DNA of 64,000 nt from Ilex aquifolium (GCA_951799425.1 OX637402.1:2694001-2758000); one strand, 5' to 3'; positions 1 to 11,451 are shown, counted from the stretch's first letter. The notes: generated by a model not told the origin, from the letters alone. Numbers and translations are program-made.

Positions 1-1476
1 CACGACTATTCTTATTAATATTACAACTATTTTGATTAATATTACAACAGTTCTGAGCGATATTACGATGATTAATGGTAAATTTATTACAAAAAAGAGA
101 TTAAGTTAAAATCATGGTGGATAAATTTATCACAATTGAGAAAACGTTACGACATCAAAGGAAAAATTTACCATAGTTCAGGATTAAATACAACTATTGT
201 GGGTAAGATTACTAGTATATAAGACAATTTTACCATTAATTTGGTTAATCTTACAATAATCGTGGGTAATTTTACAAATGTAAAGGTAAATGTACGGCAT
301 CTATGGGATATACTAGAGACGTATTTACAACAAATATAATTAAAAGTGTCAATCAATACTTTTATCAGCATATTAATTATATACTAATATCGTTAATGAT
401 AGTATTACCACCGTTGTGGTAAGATTTATGATTACAGTGGGCAATTTATTAAAATTGAGGGCATATTTACCACCTTTGAGTGTGAGTTTACCACAATTGT
501 GGATAAATTTACATCTTTAGAGGAGAATTTAAGACTGTTTTAGTTAATATTTACGACAATTCTGGGTAATATTACAAGGATTAAGGGTAAATTTACGACA
601 AAAGAGGTTAAGTTAAAACCATGGTGGATAAATTTATCACAATTAGGGAAACGTTACGGCATCAAAGGGAATATTACTATAGTTCAGGGTTAAATATAAC
701 GATTGTGGGTAAGATTACTAGTATATAAGATAATTTTACCATTAATTTAGTTAATCTTACAATAATTATGAGTAATTTTACAAACATAAAGGTAAATGTA
801 CGACACCTATGAGATGCACTAGTGATGAACTTATAATAAATATAGTAAAAGGTGTCAATTAATACTTTTACCACCATATTAGTTATATTTAATATTGTTA
901 AGGATAATATTATCACCGTTGTGGTAAGATTTACGATCACAGTGGGCAATTTATCATAATTGAGAGTATATTTACCACGTTTTGAGTGTGAGTTTACCAC
1001 AATTATGGATAAATTTACATGTTTAAAAGAGAATTTACAATTGTTTTGGTCAATATTATGACAATTCTGGATAATATTACGAGGATTAAGGATAATTTTA
1101 CAACAAAAAGAGGTTAAGTTAAAATAATTGTGGATAAATTTACCACAATTGGAGAAATGTTACAACATCAAAAGAAAAATTTACTATAGTTCAGGATTAA
1201 ATACAACGATTGTAGTAAGATTACTAGTATATAAGATAATTTTATCATTAATTTGGTTAATCTTATAATAGTCGTGTGTAATTTTATAAACATAGATGTA
1301 AATTTATGACACCTATGGAATTCACTAGTGACGTATTTAAAACAAATATGGTTAAATGTGTCAATCAATACTTTTATTACCATATTGGTTATACTTAACA
1401 TCATTAAAGATAGTATTACTACCGTTGTGGTAAGATTTACCATAACAGTGGATAATTTATCACAATAGATGATATA
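1..1476. repeat. ~507-bp AT-rich tandem satellite, about 2.9 units
   Basis: The anchor TTAAGTTAAAA recurs at 101, 609 and 1,114, giving unit lengths of about 508 and 505 bp, and long flanking stretches line up in the same order. Each unit is itself made of 20-24-bp degenerate monomers of the form GTGGATAAATTTACCACAAT, many with the self-complementary core GTAAATTTAC. The array therefore has two nested periods. Small minus-strand ORFs (168-371, 677-1,000, 1,168-1,605) recur at the same place in each unit and look like by-products of the repeat. The array starts before the window and breaks off at about 1,476, where an LTR begins. Confidence 0.85.
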
Positions 1477-1712
1477 TTTATCAACCCGCGGAAATACCTG
1501 TGGATGCCGGTTAACCCGACACCGCGGCACCACATCCCCTTTTTCCGGGATTTTAAAAATACAAAATCTATATGTTTTTAATTGATTGACCCATCCGAGG
1601 TCCAATATACTACCATTGGTACTCTATTATTGTCCATTTATAACATTTGAAGGAAGGAAACACATAGCCCAAAAGTTTGGCAAAACAGTTTTAAAATTTC
1701 TGATTTTTGGAA

Positions 1713-1796
1713 ATCGTACCGGTATGCCATACCGGTACGGGGGTACCGGTACGCTGTGCCTACTGGACCAAGTTGTACCGGTATGCTATACCGATA
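1713..1796. repeat. Palindromic motif island, TACCGGTA type
   Basis: Five copies or near copies of TACCGGTAC/TACCGGTAT lie within 84 bp, separated by short spacers with GCC or CGCC. The island is CpG-rich against AT-rich surroundings. A matching island in a similar context is at 63,750-63,823. Confidence 0.8.
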
Positions 1797-3644
1797 CGCC
1801 GTGCCCAGTTTTGCCTGTTTCGCCTGTTTTTCATTTCCAATCCATTCCAAACCTTTCTAAAACCAGCCCAAACTTAGACAACATGTATTTGTACATCAAA
1901 CATAGTTGATACAAGTTCTATTACAATCATTTGCATATATTTATAGGTCAAAAACTAAGTTTTCATAATTAATTTACAAAACCCAAAGTAAAGGTACATA
2001 TCGGCCTTCCTTCATCCTTGGGGCCCCGAGTAAGTGTCATCCACCGGTGTGTATCTCGCACCTGAAATATTTTTCTGTATAGGGTGAGCTACGCTCAATA
2101 GAGTATCTCCTACAGAGGCTACTCCTCAATCTAGATGCATATGGAATGTTCACATACAACAATTTACGAGCAACATTCTTTTCAATTAAGAAAATGCAAT
2201 CCCATGATAGGAATTTCCATGTCATGCTATTTTTTTTAACCTCGAAGACACGAAAGAGTTTTATTGATCTCAAATAAAATTACACCTAGCTAGGGGAAAA
2301 CGCTTACCCCTTGATGCAATTTAGTTACATGGAATAATGAAATAAATAAAAGAAAGCAAAATATGCATGCTTAGTACAATAAATAATAAAATAGATTTAT
2401 CCTAAGCATGTTGCCTTCTTAACTAACTAGCTGTAGCTAGTTAAGCATGCAACTTCAACCCGAGTCCTTCCCGACTCCCAAAACACAATGCAATGCACTT
2501 GTGAAGTAAATCCGTCATTGACGAAAATCCATCCAATGATCGTTTTAAATAAAAATCATGTGTTAATAAACCAAATCATTGTTGGATGATACCCATTGAA
2601 TGAATATGTTATAAAACAAACTCAAGTGTCTTTGTTGGGTATCAGATTCTCAGAATCTCACCGTCGGTTCCGTACACCGTTACACTTTTCTGGAATTTCA
2701 CCGCCGACAAGTGTATGAACCATGTAGCCGGGTCTTGCACCCGAGGGGGAATCTAGCCCTTCTTGCTATATCCGACACAAGTTTTCCATGCAACCATGCG
2801 ACTCAAGGGGATCTTCGATCCAACCTTTCCGAGACCACTTATCAATCGCCAAGTATGAGGTTTGATCAACCATGCACACACACACCCACACTCATAACTC
2901 ATGCCCATGAATGTGATGCCAATTCTATGCCCAAATTGCAATGCATGCCAAGTGAGCAATTTCCACATATCAACATGTACCATGACAATTTATATCATAT
3001 GCATATAATCACCCTTATCCATCCCAATATCAATATATCAATGATCATATTTCAACAATCATAACAAACATGTTATTACACAATTTATGTCCAAAACACA
3101 CTTCACTCACAAGAGCATAATCTAAACAAATAGCATGCCCACACAATACCACATTCCAAGGATTTCACAAGGAATTTTCCATCTATCAAATCCAAGGTAG
3201 AACTTGAATTAAACCATTTCTACATTCATTTCCTTATTTCCATAACAATAGACTCATTTTCATAACAAGAGACAAGCCATAGGTAGTTCTATACCCCCAA
3301 TCATTCCCTATGGACACCATAGGTTGTAAATAACCAAAGTAGGAGGGAACCCTACCTCTATTGAAGTGTGGAGAACTTCAAGAACACCAACCAAACCTCA
3401 AGGTCTTGATTTCCCAAAAATCTCATCCTTGGATCTTCGGTGAAATCTTTCATTTTTGGTGTGGTTGCGTAGCCCTCGTCGAGGTGATCGACTTTAACTC
3501 TTGGTCCGAGTCGATTCAACTAACGGAACTCCGTGAATCAAAGGAAGAAGTCTTGAAATTTATTTTTTACTTCTCTCCCTTCACTCTCCTCTTCTTTAAC
3601 GTGTGAATGGGTTGATCAAGTGAGGAAGATCAGATATTTTCCCC

Positions 3645-3654
3645 CTATTTATAG
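3645..3654 (-). promoter_or_regulatory. TATA box of the 1,477-4,043 LTR
   Basis: CTATAAATAG on the minus strand, about 390 bp after the LTR start and followed by a pyrimidine-rich leader. This is the usual place for a plant LTR promoter. Confidence 0.6.
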
Positions 3655-4043
3655 CCTTTAATTTCGCGGTCCACATCGCGCGCGCACGTTTCCTATTTTT
3701 GGGTCCGTTTTTGTCCCGAAACGACTTATTTCATCCCGATTTAAGTTTAAATTATTTTTATTTGAACTTTCCTTCAATTATAAGGAAATTTTATAATTTT
3801 TATTTTTGGGGACGTTTGTGAGGTCACCCTTCACCCAGTTGTCTCGTAAAACGTGAAAAATCCGACTATCTCGGAATTCGACGAAATTTTTTTGGGCAAC
3901 TCGTTTTTGTGATACGAATCCAACGGCGAAGTCCGTTGCATCATCCGACCTCTAGAGAAATACGTATTTTAAATCCGCATTATAGTGGCAAATTCCCGTT
4001 TTGCCATTTTTCAGAAAAAGTTCAAATTTACCCGATTTTTACA

Positions 4044-4344
4044 AAATTTACCACAAAAGTAGGTTAAGTTAAAATCACGGTGGATGAATTTACTACAATA
4101 GTAGTAACATTACAACATCAAAAGAAAAATTTACTACAGTTTAAGGTTAAGTTAGAATGATTGTAGATAAAGTTATTAGTATATAAAACAATTTTACTTT
4201 CATTTTTGTTAATTAATATTACGAGAACCGTGGATAATAATACAAATTGAAAGGTAAATTTATGACATCGGTGAGATGCACTAGTGTCGTATTTACGACA
4301 AATGTGGTTAAAAGTGTCAATCTTACTTTTACTAGCATATTGGT
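4044..4344. repeat. Satellite resumes (partial 507-bp unit)
   Basis: The sequence after the LTR, from AAATTTACCACAAAAG onward, aligns with the satellite unit starting near 1,093 (GAGGTTAAGTTAAAATC, then the TTACAACATCAAAAG block). This shows that the LTR lies inside the array. Confidence 0.8.
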
Positions 4345-4610
4345 TAAAGTTTGCCCATTACTGTAATAATTTTACTAACTAGTGTTGTAAATTTTTCACT
4401 GATGTCATAATTTTATCAATTACTGTTATAAATTTTCTACTGATGTCGTAATGTTGCCCACTATTATGGTAATTTCGTATACTATTGTTATAAATTTTTC
4501 ACTATTGTTTTAATTTTTCCACTATTATTTTAATTTTTCCAGTGATATTATAATTTTATCCATTATCATTATAAATTTTTCATTAATGTTGTAATTTTGC
4601 CTTCAATTAG
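4345..4610. repeat. ~20-bp minisatellite at the satellite edge
   Basis: About a dozen diverged copies of a 20-21-bp unit like GTTTTAATTTTTCCACTATT run head to tail. They look like a simpler form of the monomers that build the 507-bp units. Confidence 0.65.
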
Positions 4611-6124
4611 TATATATAGACAAGGTAAAAAAGCAACCGATGAAACTGATTGCCTTACCTTTTATTTTTATAGGTGGCAAAATCTACAACGTTTTGTAAA
4701 TGACAACTTTTCGATCATGTTACTGAAAAAGTAAATAAATATACGGTAGACAACACCATATATTATACCATTGAAACTTTCCTATTCAGTGTTTTGTTTT
4801 CGATGGCCATTGAATGAATGAATAAGTTGGTCTCTTGTCAAATTATGCCATTCACATAACGCTGATGAATTTTTTTTTGTTGAATATATAAAATTGACCA
4901 ACTTAATTTGATGGTGAAATATTTATGTAGCTAAGTTTAGTTTATGAATTTAAGATGGTATTTACTTGGTTCATTGGGCAAAAGAAACTTTTAGAAGGGT
5001 AGAATCATACTTTGAACCTCAAAGGATTTACGAACTTATATTTTACACATTCAAAAATTAAAATTTTTTATATTACACCCACAATGCATTAAAATTATTA
5101 TAATGTGATCTTACCATTGACCTCCTTTTTTATTCAAAAAAAAAAAGGAATGAGAAACAAAAGCTAACAGGAAGGTCAAATTATAACGGTTTTAATATTT
5201 AAGGGTGAAGTGTGAAAAACAGTACAAAATAATTTTGTTTAAAAATATTTTAAGGTACAAAGTATAATTTCACCATTTTAGAAAAATGAACAAAAGAGAA
5301 TTATTAGTGCCCAAAATATAATGTTTGAGTTTCATATAAATAAATCGTATATATAAAGATATTCGCAATAATTTTGTATTTGAAGATATTTTGTAATACC
5401 AAAAATCAAATATTGATCGTAAATATATATATATATATATATATATTTATTTATTTATTTATTAATTGCATAATTTTAAACTAAAAAAACAGAGAAAAAA
5501 TAAGAGAGAGACAAGAGAAAGGTAAGTATGAATTAATGAGATTGTTTGATATTAGGGAGTGTATAAGTTGAATTGTCTTGATGGTTGTGTAGAGAATATG
5601 ATATTTTTAAGTAAAAAAATAAAATATAGGATCAATTTTGTGTAATTAAATTAAAATAAATAAAATTAGGTCAATATTAAAGGTTATTGTATCCTTGTAA
5701 ATTAAATAGAATTGATTAGATAAAAAAGAAAACACCTTTCTTTCCCTTCTCTCTTTGTGCGAAACAATCTTTTCTGCGGTTTTTTTTGGGAGAAATAATT
5801 AGATTAGCTGGTATTTTGTCTGGCTGTTCAGTTCAATGGGCCAACAGAGACAAATAGCATTTCCTGTATAGGTCTGTTTGGCAGGGTACAATCTGTGAGA
5901 ATATCCAAACTTCCTGCGACAAGCAGAGGAAGGATCATCATACCGCCTGCTTCCCATCTTTCTATCGCTCCAACGCGCTGCAGTTCCCCACACGCGCATT
6001 AATGCATCTGGCAGTTCAAGTGCACTCTTTTTTTCATTTATTTTGGTCAGACAAGTGTAATTTTTAAATGGCTAAATTTTACCGCTAGGTGTGGTTTAGT
6101 GGTTGAGGGATAATTATCTCTATA
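4611..6124. other. AT-rich intergenic DNA without a recognisable gene
   Basis: No credible coding region is visible. It holds an (AT)n run with a (TTTA)n tail at 5,424-5,462 and a short GC-richer patch at about 5,805-6,010 that stands out from its surroundings. A 67-codon minus-strand ORF in that patch matches nothing I recognise. Confidence 0.5.
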
Positions 6125-6298
6125 ATTTTGGGGAAATATTATGTATCTTAAATTTCTAATTCAAATTTATATCTCAAATGAAAAGGGACCATTGGATGAG
6201 TGAGTCCCATCAACTTTTTTAAATGGGATTCACTGATCCAATAGTCCTCCTTCATTTGTGATACAAATTTGGGTTACATAGCATTGTTCATCCTTTTG
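6125..6298. mobile_element. Palindromic MITE-like hairpin
   Basis: The left arm (about 6,130-6,215) and right arm (about 6,222-6,296) are inverted copies. AAATTTATATCTCAAATGAA pairs with the complement of TTCATTTGTGATACAAATTT, and GGATGAGTGAGTCCCAT pairs with ATGGGATTCACTGATCC. The loop is about 6 bp. The size and structure suit a small non-autonomous DNA transposon. A tRNA-like start (GGTTTAGTGGTTGAGGG at 6,090) lies just upstream, so a SINE head fused to a hairpin cannot be excluded. Confidence 0.55.
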
Positions 6299-6518
6299 TG
6301 ATTTAGGGAGGCCGGTACCTCCCTAAAAACTTAATAGGATAAAAATACATTTTTTAAAATAATTGGGATAGAAGTACATCTCCTAAAAAAAATCATAAAA
6401 GCTCTTTTACCCCTACCATAAATAGTGCATACCTAATTGACAACTTTTATATTTCTAATATCTAAATATTAGAATGTGAGACTTTCAAGATTTCTTTTCA
6501 TATATATATATATACGCG

Positions 6519-7831
6519 TATGCCTGTCAAAATTCGACACGACACGATTAACCGACACGAATTAAACGGGTTTGGGTGAGACCTTAACGGGTTCGGGTGA
6601 TAAACGGGTTAACCCGTTAGACACGTTTAATAAATTGGTCGTGTTCAGGTGAAACATGTCAACCCGTTTATCACCCGTTTAAAAAAAATAATATAATAAT
6701 AAATTAATAATTATTTTAAAAAAATTAGTCAAAATTAAAATATATGATAAATGAGTAAAGAAAAATCTAACTTCAAAAAAATTAAATACAGATTACTCAC
6801 TCACCCCCCCTTTTGCAGTGCTCGATGTGGGAATAACTGTAGAGACTCTTTTTAGAGCTTCCAAATTTCAATCCAAACCCCCCTCCCCCTCTCTTTCTGT
6901 TTCTCTAGCAATCCAAACCCCCCTCCACCACCATCAACAACACTTGCAGCGACGAAGTGGGTCTGTAATATATCGGCATCAACAACATTGGCAGCGATGA
7001 AGTGGGCATCAACACAGGTCTGTAATATATGGGCATCTGTAATATAGGTGAATCATTCTATATTCCTGTTCAGATCAGCTGGCGGCACCGCCTTCATGTA
7101 CAAACTCGCCATTCCCTTCTTGCTCTCTCTCTCTCTCTTGCTCTGTCCCCCTAATTTCTTCGATGACGATTTCGATTCCAATTTCGAATTCGATGATTAC
7201 GTGCCTTACAACGATGCAAAGAAAGAAAAGAAGTGATCAATTTGATGATTACGTGCCTTACATCGAGAGCTTACCTTCAATTTGTTGTTGGTTGGTGTGT
7301 TTCGGCAGTGGGTTTGTAATCTATAGCTGTGATTGGTGTTGTGGTTGAATGGATCCTTGGCAGCGACACAGTTTGTGGATCCTTGGCAGCGACATAGTTT
7401 GTGGGTTTACAAACACTGAACACAAGTAAAATTTTTTGGCTTGAATGTTGAATCCCAGATCGACAAATTCAAACGAAGGAGATCTTCCATGCCTATAAAA
7501 TGGTACAACCCCTTCCTTTAGTCATTAAACCTTTTCATTTGCTTTTGCAAGTGGTAGCCAGTTGAAAATTTTTTAATTAAGAGAGTACAATTGGTGTGGG
7601 TAATTAATGGAATTTTAATAGGATAATTTTTTTATTACGGGTTAAAATTTTAATAAAATTAAACGGGTTAAACGAGTCGTGTCGTGTTACCCGTTTATTA
7701 AACGGTTCGTGTTCGTATTCAAATTTTTTATCCGTTTATTAAACGTGTCGTGTATGGGTTTACATATTTTTCACCCGTCACCCGTTTAACCGGACACGTA
7801 ACCGTTTGACCCGACACGTTTGACACCCCTA
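6519..7831. mobile_element. Non-autonomous hAT-like element nested in the fold-back
   Basis: The ends are inverted. The left end reads TGCCTGTCAAAATTCGACAC, and the right end, reverse-complemented, reads TAGGGGTGTCAAACGTGTCG. Subterminal repeats of ACGGGT/ACCCGT and GACACG fill 6,535-6,680 and 7,640-7,825. The TAGGGGTGTCAA terminus is typical of plant hAT-type elements as I know them. It lies between TATATA runs, so an 8-bp target duplication is plausible but not provable. There is no transposase. The interior (about 6,810-7,440) is less AT-rich and looks like captured host DNA. Confidence 0.55.
7048..7236 (+). pseudogene. Possible captured host gene fragment
   Basis: This is an open stretch inside the hAT-like element. 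From the Met at 7,096 the product starts MYKLAIPFLLSLSLLLC, which resembles a signal peptide or membrane anchor. An Asp/Phe-rich segment (FDDDFDSNFEFDDYVPY) and a basic tail follow before a TGA. The DNA encoding DDYVPY is repeated about 45 bp downstream, past the stop. I do not recognise the protein. A piece of a host secretory-type gene carried by the transposon is the simplest reading, but it may be chance in a CT-rich stretch. Confidence 0.25.
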
Positions 7832-7839
7832 TATATATA

Positions 7840-8207
7840 CACACACGTGTAATATCAAAACAGTAACACGCTCAACAAAAAAATAGTAACATCAAACAAT
7901 AACACTCTCAAAAAAAAAAAATAGTAACAGTAACACACTCAACAAAAAAAATAGTAACATCACACACTCAACAAAAAAATAGTAACATCAAAACAGTAAC
8001 ACGCTCAACAAAAAAATAGTAACATCAAACAGTAATACGCTAAAAAAAAAAGTAGCACCAAACAGTAACATCAAATATTAAATTTTTAATTAAGTTTTTT
8101 TATTGAGTATGTTACTATTTGATGTTACTATTTTTTTGTTGAGCGTGTTACTGTTTGATGTTACTATTTTTTTGTTGAACGTGTTACTATTTAATGTTAC
8201 TATATAC

Positions 8208-8216
<9 letters not shown>
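7840..8216. repeat. Inverted minisatellite forming a hairpin
   Basis: Tandem ~30-36-bp units (AGTAACATCAAACAGTAACA, then CGCTCAACAAAAAAAT) fill 7,855-8,075. Two to three units in the opposite orientation fill 8,100-8,210, with a short AT loop between. The outer edges (ACACACACGTGTAATAT and ATATACGTGTGTGTGT) also pair. The unit is repeated within each arm as well as inverted between arms. Confidence 0.75.

Positions 8217-8262
<46 letters not shown>
8217..8262. repeat. (TA)n microsatellite
   Basis: An uninterrupted TA repeat of about 46 bp within the fold-back element. Confidence 0.9.
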
Positions 8263-8268
<6 letters not shown>

Positions 8269-8545
8269 TTCAAAATTCAAATGATACACAAATATCAAAA
8301 GGAATCTTGAAAGTCTCACATTCTAATATTTAGATATTGAAAATATAAAAGCTGTCAATTAGATATGCACTATTTATGGTAGGGGTAATTATGGAATACA
8401 TTTTAGAAAGAATTTGAAAATGTTTTAAAATGTGTACTTATTGACAACTATTTGATGAAAAAGATGACTTAAATGAGGATAAGTTTGGAGGTGGTACTTT
8501 AAGCCAAATAAGTTTTGAAAAAGGTACTTATATCCCATTATCTCG

Positions 8546-9700
8546 AATATTATTTGGAGTCTTTATTGAGGCCCAAATGACATGACACCAAATAAAGAAG
8601 CCCAAGTCAGCTGCCATGTCATTTGAGCTCTTAATTTGGTCATAAAATTTGGTTAGTGTAGCATTACTGAAGTTATAATGGCCAATCGTTAAGTTCGAGA
8701 AGTAGTCAGTGTAATCTTGAACACTCTGTAGTAAATTTTTTTTTTACTATCTAAATAACAAATAAGAGAAAATTACCAATAAATCCTACTTTTATTCTAA
8801 ACTAACTATTAAGTCCTATAATATTTACTTTAGATAAACCACAATTTTGATAATTTATTCTCCAAAAGTCCTAAACTCCATTGGTTTGTTTTGTTCTGTT
8901 TCGATTCTATTCTCCATGAACCAGCAAATTATATTTTTATTTATAATTTTAGATTTAACTTTATTTATCGACATGATTTTTGTATCTTAAATTAAAGTCT
9001 AATTAAGTTACACCTTTAATTATCAAAGAATCCACCTTATTGATATGTAAGAGTTCATATGCGTGTGAATCTTACATAGTGTAAAAATTATAATATACAT
9101 AAATTTTTTTATTTTATATCTTAAATATAATATTGTAGTTTCGAATGCTTGAATTTTTTTTATGTCTTGAAATAGTAATTTTTTTAATTAATTCAAAATA
9201 TTGAAAGAGAAGTAAAAAAACATATAATTAGATGAACTTTCTGCAATGATTGTATCCATATATTAGTTTTTACATTGTTAATTTATATAATTATATGTCT
9301 TTAAAGTTGAGATTTAATAGTTAGGTGATTCGAAATTTATATACTTAAAAAAGGTAAAAATAAAAAAAGATAGAGCCATATGATTTATTATTTCAATAAG
9401 TCGTTATTATTAATTACGTGTTTCGGGTTTTATGAATTAATTAGAAAAAAATAATTTACTTTGGGACACTAATAAAAATTATTATTAGTAAAAATATATT
9501 TGTTGTGTTGATGGAAAGGTTAAATTGGAATAAAATATCTCAAGAATAAATTATCAAAAGTAGGACTTAATTGTCTAAAGATAAATATACTAGGGACTTA
9601 ATTGGAGGAAAAATAAGACTTATTGGAGGGTGATTTGGTTAATCCACGGGTGTCAATTTTATTCATTCATACAAATACAATACAAATTAGACATGACACG
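8546..9700. other. AT-rich intergenic DNA, nothing recognised
   Basis: No open reading frame, element end or repeat can be supported on either strand. The stretch ends where a copia LTR begins at 9,701. Confidence 0.5.
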
Positions 9701-10276
9701 TGTTGTTTTGGTAAGGGAACCGATATCGAAAACCAATGCGTGACTATGGATCAATCTCACGTTGATCCCAAATCCCCAAAACCAATGCGTGACTATGGAT
9801 GTATGAATAATCAAACAAACAATTTATTGACGCGACAAACTCTCATCGGGAAAAACCGCGGGAAACTACTTGGGATTCACCAAAGTCTAATCCACTACGT
9901 GCCAAGTTAACATACAAGTACTTGAGTCTTATACCTCAACCAATACACATTGCTAGATGCTCATTTCCTTGCTATGTTTCGCCATAGAAACTCTATCTTC
10001 GCTGTCTGGTGTAGCTTCCCTTGGACCTCCCTGCCACACGGTTCGTCTAGGCCTTGAGCGATTATGGGCATGCCAACAATTCTCAGTATGCACACACCAA
10101 TGGGTTTATTCACCAACAAAATCTTCTACTCCAAGTTATGAGGAAAAGAATCACTAGTGGTAGCCTTTGGATCTTAGGAATCTAAGTTATGGTGGAAGCT
10201 CTCAAGGTTGAAAGATAGATTTTTCTCTTAAAAATGCACTCCCAAGGCTTGACCTAGATGTGAGAAAGACTCTACC

Positions 10277-10286
10277 TATTTATAGA
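10277..10286 (-). promoter_or_regulatory. TATA box of SIRE-like LTR
   Basis: CTATAAATAG on the minus strand. The equivalent site is conserved at 33,092-33,101 and weakened in the other two LTR copies (near 43,995 and 52,455). Confidence 0.65.
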
Positions 10287-10415
10287 TCTAGAATAAGGGA
10301 AGACTTAGTAAATAAGAAAACTCAGATTCACGAACAACTGTTCAATCAGTGGGAGGCGGTCATAGGGAAGTTGACATTGGAGTGAAAAACAACGTCTCAA
10401 ACTAACTAAGGATAA

Positions 10416-10562
10416 GGACCGCCAGAGCGACCATGGGCACCGCCCGAGCGACCATGGAGACCGCTCGAGCGAGCTCATAGAGAGCCCTGTGCTGATCCCT
10501 TGTGTCCTTTTCTTTTTTTATTCTAAGTCATCAACAGACCGCTCTAGTGAAAGCTAGCGAGT
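10416..10562. repeat. Palindromic motif island, GCTCGAGCGA type
   Basis: Repeats of CCGCYCGAGCGACCATGG (three in tandem at 10,416-10,476) and a related CTCTAGTGAAAGCTAGCGAG at 10,542. The island lies 130-280 bp upstream of the LTR TATA box. Confidence 0.8.
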
Positions 10563-11334
10563 ATAGGATGGTCCCTACATGTTTTTAAAGCCTAAAACCA
10601 TGCAAAAAAATTATTCTCTTGAGCACTAAAGGGTGTTGCTTAAAGAGGGGTCCGATTGTGACTCAAAATATATTTTCAAAATGCAAAATTGGTTTAGAAA
10701 AAATTTTCTTTGAAAATCACATAGGAGTCATAATCGGATCGCTTCCAATTCCATTTTCATCCTAATCATCCTAAGTTAAAATAACTAAAGGGTCATATTA
10801 GATATCTAAGTCAGTACCTTTGTCCTAAGCATGAAGGTGCATATGGAGGTTGAATGATGTAGCTTTGATGCTTGATCTCCTCCCTTCAATGTTGTTTTTG
10901 GATATTGAACTTGATATCATCATGACTATGGAAGTGGTTGAGATTTTAGAATGGACTCCATGAAAATATAACTTCCGAAAGATTTATACATGTCCATCAC
11001 CTCTTACTAAAGAGTGAATGAGAAACTACTCATTCTTCATGGCTTTGAGAAAGCTAAAAAAGTGAGTGATCCTCATCCCTCTAAGTAGAGGAGTTACAAG
11101 ATAAAATACACTGCACAATAAGCCTATCTTCAATGAAGAATGAGTGAATCACTACCCCCCCCCTTCAAGGCTACAAGAGAGCTAGAAAGGTAAGAGAGTT
11201 TCACTCCTCTAAGTGAAGAAATAAGCTTTTACAATGGAAGCTAATGAAACTAATAATGAAAGTAGAAGAAAGCTAGTTACTTTTGGAGGGTTTCTTCCTT
11301 TTCCAAAGATGATCTTTTACAAGTCCCAAGAGGA

Positions 11335-11347
11335 GGTATTTATAGGC
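11335..11347 (-). promoter_or_regulatory. TATA box of Athila-type LTR
   Basis: GCCTATAAATACC on the minus strand, about 105 bp downstream of the GTTCGAACG motif island. Confidence 0.6.
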
Positions 11348-11451
11348 AAGGAGGAGGAGGTAAAAGTTCAGACCCAAGTGTTTAAAGTCCAAGTGAATGC
11401 CACAAAATCCGGATGAAAATCCAATCATTCTGCAGCCTGTCTGGGGAATAA

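Larger units (their letters stand above)
1477..4043 (-). mobile_element. Ty3/gypsy LTR (Tekay/Del-like family), solo or fragment
   Basis: Read on the minus strand, the sequence starts TGTAAAAATCGGG at 4,043. It is collinear with the solo LTR at 20,884-23,387: same U3 phrases, the same 'gagatac...attgag' block near 2,090-2,110, and a CCGG motif island at the end. A minus-strand TATA box (CTATAAATAG) lies at 3,645-3,654. It is inserted in the satellite, but the left edge near 1,477 lacks a clean TG and about 115 bp of satellite are missing across the site, so no target-site duplication can be assigned. ORFs inside it (for example 2,711-3,064) are not genes. The class is inferred from LTR style because no pol is attached. 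Confidence 0.7.
6362..8545. mobile_element. Fold-back DNA transposon with long inverted arms
   Basis: The outer arms are inverted repeats. The block containing TACCCCTACCATAAATAGTG, then AATTGACA and ATATCTAAATATTAGAATGT at 6,410-6,480 reappears as its reverse complement at 8,300-8,390. Ignoring the nested element, the inner sequence continues the same palindrome: 7,840-8,085 against 8,095-8,216. Nearly the whole element can therefore fold on itself. No transposase is seen. The outer ends are uncertain by tens of bases and no target-site duplication was assigned. A MULE-type fold-back is possible, but the superfamily is not established. Confidence 0.6.
9701..10968 (-). mobile_element. SIRE-like copia LTR (3' LTR, element copy 1), truncated
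   Basis: On the plus strand it starts TGTTGTTTTGG, matching the inner end of the other SIRE-like LTRs (18,939, 43,155, 51,584). It runs collinear with them to about 10,968, where it breaks off before reaching the LTR's outer end. A short internal deletion lies near 9,730. Its left neighbour is not a PBS, which fits a 3' LTR of a minus-strand element. The TATA box CTATAAATAG lies at 10,277-10,286 (minus). Confidence 0.75.

Noticed and set aside
168-1605. Three minus-strand ORFs with similar products in the satellite
   Set aside because: They recur because the DNA repeats. The products are low-complexity, and no start context or other sign of coding is visible. Noted only as a curiosity.
2711-3064. 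117-codon plus-strand ORF
   Set aside because: It lies antisense in a gypsy LTR, is rich in His/Pro/Thr from ACACAC-type DNA, and has no counterpart kept open in the homologous LTR at 20,884-23,387.
6085-6125. tRNA-like GGTTTAGTGGTTGAGGG considered as a tRNA gene
   Set aside because: There is an A-box-like start but no convincing B box and no cloverleaf. At most it is a SINE head.
7840-8216. Regular direct repeats considered as a CRISPR array
   Set aside because: Units are contiguous and A/T-rich without unique spacers, and the array is inverted on itself. The setting is a plant transposon.
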